64,000 nt of DNA, from positions 36,133 to 100,132 of the forward strand of contig JAEWRY010000027.1 in NCBI GenBank assembly GCA_023459875.1, in the 5' to 3' direction. This DNA is from Bacillota bacterium (GTDB lineage: Bacteria; Bacillota; Clostridia; Oscillospirales; Oscillospiraceae). The notes under the pieces are model-generated. The model worked only from the letters and a program-made list of their open reading frames with translations. It was not told where the DNA came from and made no database searches. This document shows, piece after piece, positions 8,742 to 17,945 of this stretch (the first letter of the stretch is position 1; the number at the start of each line of letters is the position of its first letter). The position numbers and the translations under genes are program-made.

Positions 8742-9502
8742 TGGAGCGCGTCACCAGCCGCAGTAACCCTCTGGCCGCCCACATCAAAAAACTGCGCGGC
8801 AGCCGTTCTTACCGGAGGGAAACAGGGTGCTTTTTCTGCGAAGGACTGAAAATGCTCTCCGAGGCCCTGCGCTGGGAGGCCGGCCTTCTCACGGTGGTTG
8901 CCGCGGAAGGTGTGTCTCTTCCTCCCCTGTCCGGCGCCGTCCGGCAGGTGACAGTGCCCGAAAGCCTGCTTTCCTCCTTGGCGGACACCGAAACGCCCCA
9001 GGGCGTGCTCTTTGTCTGCGCTATGCCATCCCTTGCCCCGCCGGCAAAACTCGAAGGGAAACGCTACCTGGTGCTGGACGGCGTGCAGGACCCCGGCAAC
9101 GTGGGTACCATCCTTCGTACCGCCGACGCCTTTGGCGCGGACGGGGTATTTCTGTTAAACGGCTGCGCCGATCCCTTTTCACCCAAAACGGTGCGATCCA
9201 CCATGGGGGCCGTTTTTCGCCTGCCCATTTGGGAAACCGATGCGGACAACCTGCGCGGTCTGCTCAGAGATGCCGGAATTCCGATTTTTGCCGCCGCCCT
9301 GTCGCCGGAAGCCGCCGATGTGCGCAGCGCCGATCTGTCCCGCGCCGCGGTGGTGATCGGCAGCGAGGGCAGTGGAATATCGAAAGAAGTTTTGGCCCTG
9401 GCGGACCGGTCGATCATCATTCCGATGACTTCCCGGTGCGAATCCTTAAATGCGGCGGCCGCCGCCGCGGTGACTCTTTGGGAGATGTTTCGCGCAACGT
9501 GA
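8741..9502 (+). CDS. SpoU/TrmH-family RNA 2-prime-O-methyltransferase
   Basis: A 253-residue protein overlapping the ktrA stop by one base (TGATG). The N-terminal part is an L30e-like RNA-binding domain; the C-terminal SPOUT domain has the three knotted motifs DPGNVGTILRTADAFG, IGSEGSGIS and PMTSRCESLNAAAAAAV. It uses S-adenosylmethionine to methylate ribose in rRNA or tRNA; this subgroup resembles RlmB/YsgA-like 23S rRNA enzymes, but the target nucleotide cannot be read from sequence. The translational overlap with a transport gene is probably only compaction. Confidence 0.92.
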   Translation: MERVTSRSNPLAAHIKKLRGSRSYRRETGCFFCEGLKMLSEALRWEAGLLTVVAAEGVSLPPLSGAVRQVTVPESLLSSLADTETPQGVLFVCAMPSLAPPAKLEGKRYLVLDGVQDPGNVGTILRTADAFGADGVFLLNGCADPFSPKTVRSTMGAVFRLPIWETDADNLRGLLRDAGIPIFAAALSPEAADVRSADLSRAAVVIGSEGSGISKEVLALADRSIIIPMTSRCESLNAAAAAAVTLWEMFRAT

Positions 9503-9529
9503 GACCATGCCGAAAGGAAGTGTTCCCGG

Positions 9530-10756
9530 ATGGCTTCTCTCAAATATTGGCTCTGGCTGACCAATCTGCGGGGGCTTTCTCCCCGGCAGAATTTTGCCGT
9601 GCTGGAACACTTCGGTACTCCGGAAGGAGTATTTTTTGCCGATCCTGCGGAATATAACCTTGTGGAAGGCTTGTCGAAGACTTCCGCTGCCGCGCTGGGC
9701 AACAAATCCATGTCCCGCGCGGAGGAAATTCTGGAGACCTGCGACAGACTAAACGTTCGCATCCTCACCGTTCAGGATGCGGAGTACCCAAACCGCCTGC
9801 GCGAGCTTTTTGATCCCCCTCCGGTTCTTTATGTCAAAGGCAAACTTCCTCCGGTAGACGAGGAAGTAGCCATCTCCGTCGTGGGGAGCAGGGAACCTAC
9901 TCCTTACGGAATTCAGGTTGCGGGAGAGATGGGCCTGGAACTTGCCAGAAGCGGGGCGCTTGTGATTTCCGGCATTGCAAAGGGAATCGACTCCGCCGCG
10001 CTCAAGGGAGCGCTGAGCGGCGGTGGAAGCGTCATTTCCGTGCTTGGTAACGGCGTGGACGTGATTTATCCCGCCCAGAACCGGGAGCTTTATGAGGATG
10101 TGGCCTCCGTGGGCGCGCTTTTGAGCGAATACGCTCCGGGCACCGCGGCCGCTGCCGAGCATTTTCCCATCCGGAACCGGATCATCAGCGGCCTTTCCCT
10201 GGGTACCGTCGTAGTGGAAGGTTCCGAGCGCAGCGGTTCTCTTATCACCGCCCGCCTGGCACTGGAGCAGAACCGGGACGTATTCGCAGTGCCCGGCAAC
10301 GTGGGCGCCCCCATGAGCCGCGGTCCCAACCTGCTTATCCGCAGGGGGGAAGCCAAGCTGGTGACCAAGGCGTGGGACGTGTTGGAGGATTATGTCTCCT
10401 GTTATCCTCACAAAATAAAAGATGTCTTCGCCATTCCGGACGACAAAAAGGAACAGCGGCTGGAATCGGTAATCATGGACAGCATGCCTCCGGTAAAAAC
10501 CGTTTCCGAGGAAGAACAGAAGCCCGGGGACAAACATATTCTGGTCTGGAAAGAACATTCGAGCGAATATACCGACGATCAGAGGGATATTCTTCTTGCG
10601 TTGTCCGACCGGGCTAAATCCGCCGATGAGATCATCGAAGAAACGCAGATTCCGGCAAGACGCGTGTTTTCCGCCCTCACTCTCCTGCAAGTGAAGGGAA
10701 CGGTGACCGAGGGCGGAGGCAAACGGTTTTCTTCCGCAGTGCTGCTGAAACTCTGA
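9530..10756 (+). CDS. dprA: DNA-processing protein DprA (Smf)
   Basis: A 408-residue protein with an N-terminal SAM-like helical region, a central Rossmann domain (about 105-310) with SVVGSREPTPYG, GIAKGIDSAALKGAL and the RNRIISGLS motif, and a C-terminal winged helix (about 340-405). DprA loads RecA on incoming single-stranded DNA during transformation and is widespread even where competence is not seen. The dprA-topA-trmFO order is the classic Firmicutes arrangement. Start follows GAAAGGAAG. Confidence 0.96.
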   Translation: MASLKYWLWLTNLRGLSPRQNFAVLEHFGTPEGVFFADPAEYNLVEGLSKTSAAALGNKSMSRAEEILETCDRLNVRILTVQDAEYPNRLRELFDPPPVLYVKGKLPPVDEEVAISVVGSREPTPYGIQVAGEMGLELARSGALVISGIAKGIDSAALKGALSGGGSVISVLGNGVDVIYPAQNRELYEDVASVGALLSEYAPGTAAAAEHFPIRNRIISGLSLGTVVVEGSERSGSLITARLALEQNRDVFAVPGNVGAPMSRGPNLLIRRGEAKLVTKAWDVLEDYVSCYPHKIKDVFAIPDDKKEQRLESVIMDSMPPVKTVSEEEQKPGDKHILVWKEHSSEYTDDQRDILLALSDRAKSADEIIEETQIPARRVFSALTLLQVKGTVTEGGGKRFSSAVLLKL

Positions 10757-10810
10757 GGAGTGTTCTTTTCATTCATAAGCAAATAATAGGTGAAATATAA
10801 ATATTGAAAT

Positions 10811-10838
10811 TTGTATAACAGATTTTAAAATCTATAAA
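10811..10838 (+). promoter_or_regulatory. Possible promoter upstream of topA
   Basis: TTGTAT (10811-10816), 16 bp, TATAAA (10833-10838), in an unusually AT-rich intergenic stretch; a small palindrome AGATTTTAAAATCT lies in the spacer. Only moderate consensus match. Confidence 0.4.
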
Positions 10839-10900
10839 CTTAAATGGAACTTAGTGATTCTGTCCCGAAGATTAAGTCACAAACCTGGAGGTCATTGCCT

Positions 10901-13348
10901 GTGTCAAAAACAAACCTGGTCATTGTGGAATCCCCCGCAAAGGCCAAAACAATCGGAAAATATTTAGGTCCCGGCTATCAGGTGAAGGCCTCCATGGGTC
11001 ATGTCCGTGATTTGCCGAAGAGTAAGCTGGGCGTTGATATAGAGGGCGGTTTTATCCCCAATTACCAGCCCATCGAGGGTAAGCAGAACGTGATTTCCGA
11101 GCTGAGCAGCGCGGCGAAGACAAGCGCCAAGGTCTTCCTCGCCACCGACCCGGACCGGGAGGGCGAGGCCATTTCCTGGCATCTCAAAGAGCTTCTGGGA
11201 ATTCCTGACGATAAAACCTACCGGGTCACCTTCAACGAAATCACAAAAAACGTGGTGAAAAACTCCATCGAAGCGCCCCGGGCTATCGATCAGGACCTGG
11301 TGGACGCTCAGCAGGCGCGCCGTATCCTGGACCGCATCGTCGGGTATCAGCTCTCGCCGCTGCTCTGGAAAAAAGTCCGCCGCGGGCTCTCCGCCGGCCG
11401 GGTTCAATCCGTGGCCGCCCGCCTCGTCGCCGAAAGGGAAGAGGAGATTGGAAAATTCCAGCCGGAGGAGTATTGGTCCCTGGAGGCCGATCTTCACCGC
11501 ACCGCGCCCAACCGGGGCGAATTTAAGGCTCAGTTCTATTCCCGCGGGAAAGAAAAGGAACTCAAAAACCGCGAGGCGGTGGACGCTGTCACGGAGCTTG
11601 TCTCCGGCACGCCCTTTACCGTCTCCGACGTAAAGCGCCAGGATAAGAACCGTTCGCCGGCGCCTCCCTTTATCACCAGCACCCTCCAGCAGGAGGCCTC
11701 GCGCAAGCTTAACATGACCCCCCAGAGGACCATGTCCATCGCCTCCCAGCTCTACGAAGGCATCGACATCGCCGGAGAGGGCACCGTCGGCCTCATCACC
11801 TATATGAGAACCGACTCCCTGCGGCTCTCCGAGGAGGCCCTGGACGCCGCCAAGCAGTTCATCGTGGGACGTTACGGCAAGGATTACTATCCGCCCCAGA
11901 CCCGGCGCTATAAGGTGAAATCGGGCGCCCAGGACGCCCATGAGGCCATCCGGCCCTCCAACGTGAATCTTGTGCCGGAGGACGTAAAAAAAGACCTTAC
12001 CGCGGACCAGTACCGGCTTTACAGGCTGATCTGGAGCCGTTTTCTCGCCTGCCAGATGGCTTCCGCCGTCTACGACAGCGTTACCATCGAGGTTACCTCG
12101 GCGGACTGCATCTTCAGAGCGACCCACGCCTCCCTCAAATTCGCGGGCTTTACCGCCGTCTACGAGGAGGGCCGCGACGAAGAAAGCGTTGTCAAGCAGT
12201 CGCCCCTTCCCGACCTCAAGGTCGGAGAAAGCCTTACTCTCAAGGAACTCAGGCCCGAGCAGCATTTCACCCAGCCGCCCGCCCGGTATACCGAAGCAAC
12301 CCTCATCCGTGCGCTGGAGGAGAAGGGGATCGGCAGGCCGTCCACTTACGCGCCCATTATCTCCACCATTTTAGACCGGGAGTATGTGGTCAAGGAGGGC
12401 AAATATCTGCGCACCACCCCCCTGGGCAAGGTCGTTACCGACCTCATCGAAGATAAATTCACGAACATCGTGAATTACGATTTTACCGCCAACATGGAGC
12501 GCCGCCTGGATGAGATTGAGGCCGGCAAGGAGCAGTGGAAAAAGGTGCTTGCCGATTTCTACGGGGATTTCGCCTCCGACCTCAAGCAGGCGGAAGCCGA
12601 CCTGGACGGCAAGCGCATCAAGGTGCCCGACGAGGTATCCGACGAGGTCTGCGACGTCTGCGGGAGAAATCTGGTGGTCAAGTCGGGACGGTTCGGACGT
12701 TTCCTGGCTTGTCCCGGGTTCCCGGACTGCACCTTCACCAAGCCCCTGGTGGTGGAAATGCCGGGCCGCTGCCCCAAGTGCGCAGGCCGCATTCTCAAAA
12801 AGACCTCCAAAAAGGGCTATACCTACTACGGCTGCGAATTTAACTCCGACAAGGGCGATAAACACTGCGACTTCATGACCTGGGACGTCCCGCTCAAGGA
12901 AGATTGCCCCGTGTGCGGCCAGACCTTATTCAAAAAGTCGGGCCGCGGCTATAAAAAACCCTTCTGCGCCAACCCGGAGTGCTCCGCTTTCCTCCCGGAG
13001 GACAAACGCGGCGGATACCACAAGAAGACCGAGTCCGCGGCTGGGGAGGCCGAGGCGAAAGAAGAGCAAGCCGCGTCCAAGAAAACCGCTTCCAAAAAAG
13101 TTGCGGAAAAGAAACCTTCCGCCGGGAAGACTTCTGCGAAAAAGAAGGCTCCCGTAAAAACACCTGCGGCTAAAAAAGCGGAAACAACCTCTGAAACGAC
13201 CGCAAAGAAGAAAGCGCCCGATAAAAAGAAGCCCGCAGGAAAGCCTGCCGCAAAAAAGACAGCGGTCAAAAAGTCTCCAGCCAAAAAGACCGCTGCGGGG
13301 AATACCGCCTCCCGCGCGAAAGCCGCCGCGAAAACGGCGCTTAAATGA
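10901..13348 (+). CDS. topA: DNA topoisomerase I with lysine/alanine-rich tail
   Basis: An 815-residue type IA topoisomerase. GTG at 10901 is chosen because GGAGG ends nine bases upstream and the conserved TNLVIVESPAKAKTIG follows directly. The Toprim domain has the catalytic Glu (VESPAKA) and DPDREGE; the active-site Tyr is in GLITYMRTDS. Three C-terminal zinc-ribbon units are visible (CDVCGR..., CPKCAG..., CPVCGQ..., each closing with further Cys). The last 110 or so residues are almost only Lys, Ala, Pro, Thr and Ser in KKTA/KKAP-like repeats, resembling histone H1 tails and probably binding DNA or polymerase. It relaxes negative supercoils. Confidence 0.97.
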   Translation: MSKTNLVIVESPAKAKTIGKYLGPGYQVKASMGHVRDLPKSKLGVDIEGGFIPNYQPIEGKQNVISELSSAAKTSAKVFLATDPDREGEAISWHLKELLGIPDDKTYRVTFNEITKNVVKNSIEAPRAIDQDLVDAQQARRILDRIVGYQLSPLLWKKVRRGLSAGRVQSVAARLVAEREEEIGKFQPEEYWSLEADLHRTAPNRGEFKAQFYSRGKEKELKNREAVDAVTELVSGTPFTVSDVKRQDKNRSPAPPFITSTLQQEASRKLNMTPQRTMSIASQLYEGIDIAGEGTVGLITYMRTDSLRLSEEALDAAKQFIVGRYGKDYYPPQTRRYKVKSGAQDAHEAIRPSNVNLVPEDVKKDLTADQYRLYRLIWSRFLACQMASAVYDSVTIEVTSADCIFRATHASLKFAGFTAVYEEGRDEESVVKQSPLPDLKVGESLTLKELRPEQHFTQPPARYTEATLIRALEEKGIGRPSTYAPIISTILDREYVVKEGKYLRTTPLGKVVTDLIEDKFTNIVNYDFTANMERRLDEIEAGKEQWKKVLADFYGDFASDLKQAEADLDGKRIKVPDEVSDEVCDVCGRNLVVKSGRFGRFLACPGFPDCTFTKPLVVEMPGRCPKCAGRILKKTSKKGYTYYGCEFNSDKGDKHCDFMTWDVPLKEDCPVCGQTLFKKSGRGYKKPFCANPECSAFLPEDKRGGYHKKTESAAGEAEAKEEQAASKKTASKKVAEKKPSAGKTSAKKKAPVKTPAAKKAETTSETTAKKKAPDKKKPAGKPAAKKTAVKKSPAKKTAAGNTASRAKAAAKTALK

Positions 13349-14661
13349 TGGAACCCGTCGTTGTGATCGGGGCCGGACTCGCAGGGAGCGAAGCGGCCTG
13401 GCAAATAGCTGAGCGGGGTATCCCTGTCGAGCTGCGCGAGATGAAGCCGGTAAAGCGCACGGACGCCCACCATACCGATCTGTTCGGCGAGCTGGTTTGC
13501 TCCAACTCCCTTCGTTCCGACCAGCTGGAAAACGCGGTGGGCCTGCTGAAGGAAGAACTACGGCGGCTGGGTTCCCTGATCCTCTCCTGCGCGGACCAAA
13601 CCCGGGTGGAAGCGGGCGGCGCGCTGGCAGTGGACCGCCTGGGTTTTTCGCAGCTGATCACGGAGAAAATAACAAGTCACCCTTTGATCACGGTAAAAAC
13701 GGGCGAGGTGACCGAGCTGCCGGAATCGGGAGACGTGGTGATCGCCACCGGGCCTCTCACCTCGGACAGCCTTGCGGAGTCTATCCGCGCGCGGTTCCCC
13801 GAGAGCGACTACCTCCATTTTTTCGACGCAGCGGCGCCCCTCGTTACCTTTGAGAGCGTTGATCTCTCTTCGGCCTGGTTCGCCTCCCGGTACGACAAGG
13901 GAACAGCTGATTATGTAAACTGTCCTATGTCGGCGGAGGAGTACGACGCTTTCTGGAACGCCCTTCGCACGGCGCAGGAAGCCGAGGTCCACGGTTTTGA
14001 AGACAAGTGTGTTTTTGAAGGCTGCATGCCGGTGGAGGTCATGGCCCGGAGAGGCCGGGATACATTGCGGTACGGCCCCCTCAAACCCCGTGGCCTGCGC
14101 GACCCCAAAACGGGAAGGGAGCCCTATGCGGTGGTGCAGCTCCGCCGGGACAACGCCCTGGGGAGCGTCTACAATCTGGTGGGATTCCAGACCCACCTGA
14201 AGTTTCCGGAGCAGAAGCGTGTCTTTTCGCTCATTCCCGCGCTCCGCAACGCGGATTTTGTCAGATATGGGGTCATGCACCGCAACACGTATTTGAATTC
14301 CCCCCGGTTTTTAGACCGTTATTACCGGGTAAAAAAAGAGCCCAGGCTTTGTTTTGCCGGCCAGGTCACGGGAGTGGAGGGCTATGTGGAGTCAACCGCG
14401 TCCGGTTTTCTGGCGTCCGTGGAGCTCGCCAGACGGCTTATGGGACAGGCTCCGGTTGATTTCCCCAGGGAAACCGCCGTGGGAGCGCTTGCGTACTATG
14501 TAAGCGACGAAAGCGTAACCGACTTCCAGCCGATGAATGTGAACTTCGGCATCATTCCGCCTCTGGATCACCGGGTGAGGGGCAAGCGGAACAAAAACGC
14601 CGAGATCTCCCAAAGAGCGCTAGCGAGCCTTGAAGCGTTGGATATGAAACTAAGCTTCTAG
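13345..14661 (+). CDS. trmFO: Folate-dependent tRNA (uracil-5)-methyltransferase TrmFO
   Basis: A 438-residue flavoprotein overlapping topA by four bases (ATGA). N-terminal dinucleotide fold VVIGAGLAGSEAAWQIAERG binds FAD; a glycine-rich ATGPLTSDS and the CFAGQVTGVEGYVES region are family hallmarks. It forms ribothymidine at tRNA position 54 using methylene-tetrahydrofolate, the Gram-positive alternative to SAM-dependent TrmA. The topA-trmFO pair is conserved in Firmicutes. Length normal, no defects seen. Confidence 0.97.
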   Translation: MMEPVVVIGAGLAGSEAAWQIAERGIPVELREMKPVKRTDAHHTDLFGELVCSNSLRSDQLENAVGLLKEELRRLGSLILSCADQTRVEAGGALAVDRLGFSQLITEKITSHPLITVKTGEVTELPESGDVVIATGPLTSDSLAESIRARFPESDYLHFFDAAAPLVTFESVDLSSAWFASRYDKGTADYVNCPMSAEEYDAFWNALRTAQEAEVHGFEDKCVFEGCMPVEVMARRGRDTLRYGPLKPRGLRDPKTGREPYAVVQLRRDNALGSVYNLVGFQTHLKFPEQKRVFSLIPALRNADFVRYGVMHRNTYLNSPRFLDRYYRVKKEPRLCFAGQVTGVEGYVESTASGFLASVELARRLMGQAPVDFPRETAVGALAYYVSDESVTDFQPMNVNFGIIPPLDHRVRGKRNKNAEISQRALASLEALDMKLSF

Positions 14662-14800
14662 GGTTAAAGAGTCTTTGGGAGAGCCGGAAACCGGATTTGG
14701 CTTCCAGCGCAAGCCGTGCGCTGTACGATATCGATGCCAAAGAATGCTCCGTAACCGAAGGTTTGCTTGATTGGGTATACACAGAAAGAAGGTATTTTAC

Positions 14801-15826
14801 ATGAAAATAATCCTTGACGCCATGGGGGGCGACAACGCCCCTGCTTCCAATGTCACGGGTGCCCTGGACGCCGCCAGAGAATATGGTGTTGAAATCATAC
14901 TGGTGGGCCGCGGGGATCAGATTTTAAAAGTTTTGGAGGATAACGGCGTAAGGGAGCTGCCCGCCGGGGTGGAGATTGCCCATGCCGATCAGGTGGTGGA
15001 GATCTGCGACAACCCGGCAACCGCGTTTAAAGAAAAAAAGGACTCCTCCCTCACGGTAGGCTTGGAACTTTTAAGGGATGGGACGGGCGACGCATTTGTC
15101 TCCGCGGGCAGCACCGGCGCTCTTCTTTCCGCCGCGACGCTGATGGTTAAAAGAGTGAAGGGCATCCGCCGGGCGGCATTGGCTCCCGTCGTACCCACCG
15201 GCAACGGCGGAGCCGTTCTCATCGACTGCGGCGCCACCGCCGAGTGTACGCCCGAATACCTTCTTCAGTTTGCCTACATGGGCTCCTACTATGCCGAGCG
15301 GGTGATGGGGCGGCCCGAGCCGCGGGTGGGTCTGCTCAATATCGGCGCCGAGCCCTCCAAAGGAATGGATCTGCAGAGGGAAGCCTACGAGCTGTTAAAA
15401 CAGGCGGGCGAAGAGGGAAGAATCCACTTCGTGGGCAACGTGGAGGCCAGCCAGGCCGTGGAAGGCGCCGTTGACGTCATCGTGTGCGACGGCTATTCGG
15501 GCAACATTTTTCTCAAGACCATGGAGGGAACCGGGCTTTTCCTGTCCCATCAGATCAAAGCCATGTTCACGAAAAACACGCTCACCAAGCTGGCGGCCGT
15601 CCTGGTTTCCGACGGGATCAAGGACATTAAAAAGCTTTTTGACGCCGGGGAGGTCGGCGGCACCGCGCTCATCGGAATCGCCAAGCCGGTGATCAAGGCC
15701 CACGGATCGTCCGACGCTTACGCCATTAAAAACGCCATCCGCCAGGCCATGCAGTTTACCTCCGCCGGAATTATTGAGGACATCTCCGAGAACATTTCGT
15801 TCATGCGGATCGGCGAAAAGGCGTAG
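14801..15826 (+). CDS. plsX: Phosphate acyltransferase PlsX
   Basis: A 341-residue enzyme starting at ATG 14801 (site GAAAGAAGG; an in-frame ATG 30 bases earlier lacks the family N-terminus MKIILDAMGGDNAP). It makes acyl-phosphate from acyl-ACP and phosphate, the first step of the PlsXY route to phosphatidic acid. Conserved segments SAGSTGALLSAA, VDVIVCDGYSGNI and GIAKPVIKAHGSSD are present. It precedes acpP and rnc, part of the widespread plsX-fab-acpP-rnc cluster; the fabDG genes usually found between are absent here. Confidence 0.96.
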   Translation: MKIILDAMGGDNAPASNVTGALDAAREYGVEIILVGRGDQILKVLEDNGVRELPAGVEIAHADQVVEICDNPATAFKEKKDSSLTVGLELLRDGTGDAFVSAGSTGALLSAATLMVKRVKGIRRAALAPVVPTGNGGAVLIDCGATAECTPEYLLQFAYMGSYYAERVMGRPEPRVGLLNIGAEPSKGMDLQREAYELLKQAGEEGRIHFVGNVEASQAVEGAVDVIVCDGYSGNIFLKTMEGTGLFLSHQIKAMFTKNTLTKLAAVLVSDGIKDIKKLFDAGEVGGTALIGIAKPVIKAHGSSDAYAIKNAIRQAMQFTSAGIIEDISENISFMRIGEKA

Positions 15827-15850
15827 TGCGGAAGATTTCGGAAAAAGCTA

Positions 15851-15879
15851 TTGACATCGTATAAAATTTTTCCTATGAT
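15851..15879 (+). promoter_or_regulatory. Strong sigma-A promoter for acpP
   Basis: TTGACA (15851-15856), 17 bp, TATGAT (15874-15879), inside the 95-bp plsX-acpP gap. It lets the abundant acyl carrier protein be expressed apart from plsX. Confidence 0.9.
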
Positions 15880-15921
15880 GGGGATACGGATGGAACCGCC
15901 GTCTGAAAAGGAGTCGTGTTT

Positions 15922-16158
15922 ATGATATTTGAAAAAATTGCGGATCTGATTGCAGAGCAGTTCAGCGTGGATCTTAACTCCATTACAATGGATACCACCT
16001 TTAAGGATGATTTGGGTGCGGACTCTTTGGATATCGTAGAACTGTCCATGGCGTTGGAAGAAGAGTACGGCTTGGACGAAATGGAAGAGAAGGAAATTAC
16101 CAGGATCATCACCGTGGGCGATCTGGTAAGATATCTGCAGAACAAGCTTGACATGTGA
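15922..16158 (+). CDS. acpP: Acyl carrier protein
   Basis: A 78-residue acidic protein. The ATG at 15922 sits eight bases after AAAAGGAG. The phosphopantetheine-accepting serine is in GADSLDIVEL, residue about 36, with the normal four-helix pattern around it. It carries growing acyl chains for fatty acid synthesis and feeds PlsX. It has its own promoter (15851-15879) and is followed by a hairpin that may reduce read-through into rnc. Confidence 0.97.
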   Translation: MIFEKIADLIAEQFSVDLNSITMDTTFKDDLGADSLDIVELSMALEEEYGLDEMEEKEITRIITVGDLVRYLQNKLDM

Positions 16159-16171
16159 AAAAGCAAACGGA

Positions 16172-16198
16172 AGCCCCGCTGCAGAGCACGGCGGGGCT
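16172..16198 (+). terminator. Attenuating terminator between acpP and rnc
   Basis: Perfect 8-bp stem AGCCCCGC / GCGGGGCT with an 11-nt loop and a short TTT run, lying just before the rnc start. Likely lets most transcripts stop after acpP while some continue into rnc. Confidence 0.7.
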
Positions 16199-16219
16199 TT
16201 TATGTATGAGGGCATGGTA

Positions 16220-16894
16220 ATGAAAATACTGGAGGAAAAATTAGGTTATACATTCCGAAACCCGACGCTGCTCATGAACGCGCTGACGCACAGCTCCTAT
16301 GCCAACGAGCACCGGGACGCGGGTCTTTCCAGCAACGAGCGGCTGGAGTTTCTGGGCGATTCCGTTCTTGGCTTTATCGTTGCCGACCATCTTTTCCGCA
16401 CGCGGCCCGACTATCCCGAAGGCGACCTGACCAGAATCAGGGCCAGTCTGGTCTGCGAAACCAATCTGGTGGAAGCGGCAAAAAAACTGGATCTGGGCGC
16501 TTATCTGAAACTGGGAAGGGGAGAGGAAAGCGGCGGAGGCCGGTCTCGCCCCTCCATCATGGCGGACGCGGTGGAGGCTGTGATCGCCGCCGTCTACCTG
16601 GACGGCGGCGTCGGGCAGGCCCGAAAGCTGATCGGCAGCCTCGTTTTGGAGGGAGAGGGCGAGGAAGCCGGCGCGGGGAGAGACTATAAAACGGCTCTTC
16701 AGGAACTGGTGCAGCGGGAAAACGGGACCGTACTTGCATACCATCTGGTGGATGAGCAGGGTCCCGACCACGCAAAAGTTTTTACCGTTGAAGTGACCCT
16801 GAACGGCTTACCCGTTGGAACCGGAACCGGCCACAGCAAAAAAGAGGCGGAACAGGCCGCTGCCAAGGCGGCCATAGAGAAACTTCAACGATAA
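16220..16894 (+). CDS. rnc: Ribonuclease III
   Basis: A 224-residue double-strand-specific endonuclease. ATG 16220 is preferred because GAGGG lies seven bases upstream and MKILEEKLGYTF matches the family start; ATGs at 16202 and 16214 are alternatives. The RNase III signature NERLEFLGDSVLGF holds the catalytic Glu and Asp, the second acidic cluster is in IMADAVEAVIAAVYLDGG, and a double-stranded RNA-binding domain fills about residues 150-224. It processes rRNA precursors and structured mRNAs. Confidence 0.96.
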   Translation: MKILEEKLGYTFRNPTLLMNALTHSSYANEHRDAGLSSNERLEFLGDSVLGFIVADHLFRTRPDYPEGDLTRIRASLVCETNLVEAAKKLDLGAYLKLGRGEESGGGRSRPSIMADAVEAVIAAVYLDGGVGQARKLIGSLVLEGEGEEAGAGRDYKTALQELVQRENGTVLAYHLVDEQGPDHAKVFTVEVTLNGLPVGTGTGHSKKEAEQAAAKAAIEKLQR

Positions 16895-16916
16895 AATATT
16901 CGTCCCAACGCGACGG

Positions 16917-16949
16917 ATGCTCTGAAAAGAGATTGTCTTTTCAGAGCAT
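16917..16949 (+). terminator. Terminator-like hairpin after rnc
   Basis: Perfect 14-bp stem with 5-nt loop GATTG (arms 16917-16930 and 16936-16949), followed by TTGCTG; long stem, poor U tract. Confidence 0.65.
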
Positions 16950-17051
16950 TTGCTGTAACATGAAACAATCACAAAAAACGTTTCAAATGATAAAATGAAG
17001 AGTAAACCGCGTGTTTGCAGCCGGTTAATAATTATTATGGAGGAAACAGGC

Positions 17052-17945
17052 GTGGATCCCAGCCGGAAAATCATGATACTGGCCCTCACGGCGACAGGGG
17101 CGTTTTTTCTGATTGCGCTCATAAAAAACATCAGGCGCAACGGAGAACTGCTGCACAAGGCTCCCGGAAAGGTACCTGTCTTATGTCTCTGCCAGTTTGC
17201 CGTGTATTTCTGCACCGCCTTCGGCCTTTCCGATTACACGATGAACGCGGCGCTGCTTCGTCCCATGGGGCTTGTGCGGGACGAGGACCTGCCAGGCACC
17301 CTCCTTGCGGCGGCGTCCATTCCCTCCGTGGAGCTCGCGGTTTTATATGTGCTGCGCTTTCCCGTGCCGGTGCCGCTCCTGCTGGCCTATACCGTTCCCC
17401 TCATGCTCGGCATCACGCTGGGCGCGCGGGTCGGAAGCAGGCTTTCCGGGAACGTCATCCGGATCGTCATGGGCTGCGGCATGACCCTGTCGGCGGCGGT
17501 TCTGATGATCCGTCTGCTCGCTCACAAGGCGGATGGCGGAACGCTGACCGCCCTGGCCTATAACCAGATGATCTTGCTCGGAATCGTCATGTTCTTTCTG
17601 GGCGCCTTCAACACCATCGGCTTCGGCGCCAAAACGCCCGCCATGGCGCTGCTGCTCACCATGGGGCTTGCGCCCCAGAGCGTACTCGCCCTTGCCATGA
17701 CCGGCGCGGGTTTCGGAGCGCCCTGCGGGGGCTACCAGTATGTGAGATGCTGCCGTTATCAGCCCAAGGTGGTCCTATCAGCAGTGATTTTTGGCTCACT
17801 GGCGGCCCTCTTGGGCGGAGTGTTTGTTTCCAGAGTGAGCTCCGGGGCGCTTCAATGGATCATGGTGGGCATCATGTTATATACCGCGGCCGATCTGCTG
17901 CTGCACAAAAAATCTCAGCCGGAGCCTAAGGAGGCAAAATTATGA
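17052..17945 (+). CDS. TauE/SafE-family membrane protein (anion exporter-like)
   Basis: About 297 residues with some eight hydrophobic segments. GTG 17052 is preferred over upstream ATG codons because GGAGG (17039-17043) is eight bases before it. The two-half arrangement, each half with glycine-rich helices (LGITLGARVGSRL; GFGAKTPAMALLLTMG), fits the TauE/SafE (DUF81) family, which moves sulfite, sulfonates or related organic acids across the membrane. The substrate cannot be deduced. It overlaps the downstream kinase gene by four bases, hinting at linked function or shared regulation. Confidence 0.72.
   Translation: MDPSRKIMILALTATGAFFLIALIKNIRRNGELLHKAPGKVPVLCLCQFAVYFCTAFGLSDYTMNAALLRPMGLVRDEDLPGTLLAAASIPSVELAVLYVLRFPVPVPLLLAYTVPLMLGITLGARVGSRLSGNVIRIVMGCGMTLSAAVLMIRLLAHKADGGTLTALAYNQMILLGIVMFFLGAFNTIGFGAKTPAMALLLTMGLAPQSVLALAMTGAGFGAPCGGYQYVRCCRYQPKVVLSAVIFGSLAALLGGVFVSRVSSGALQWIMVGIMLYTAADLLLHKKSQPEPKEAKL

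Noticed and set aside
13000..13340. Tandem DNA repeat or CRISPR in the 3-prime part of topA
   Set aside because: The periodicity comes from Lys/Ala codons in an open coding frame; no fixed repeat-spacer pattern. No CRISPR array was seen anywhere in the window.
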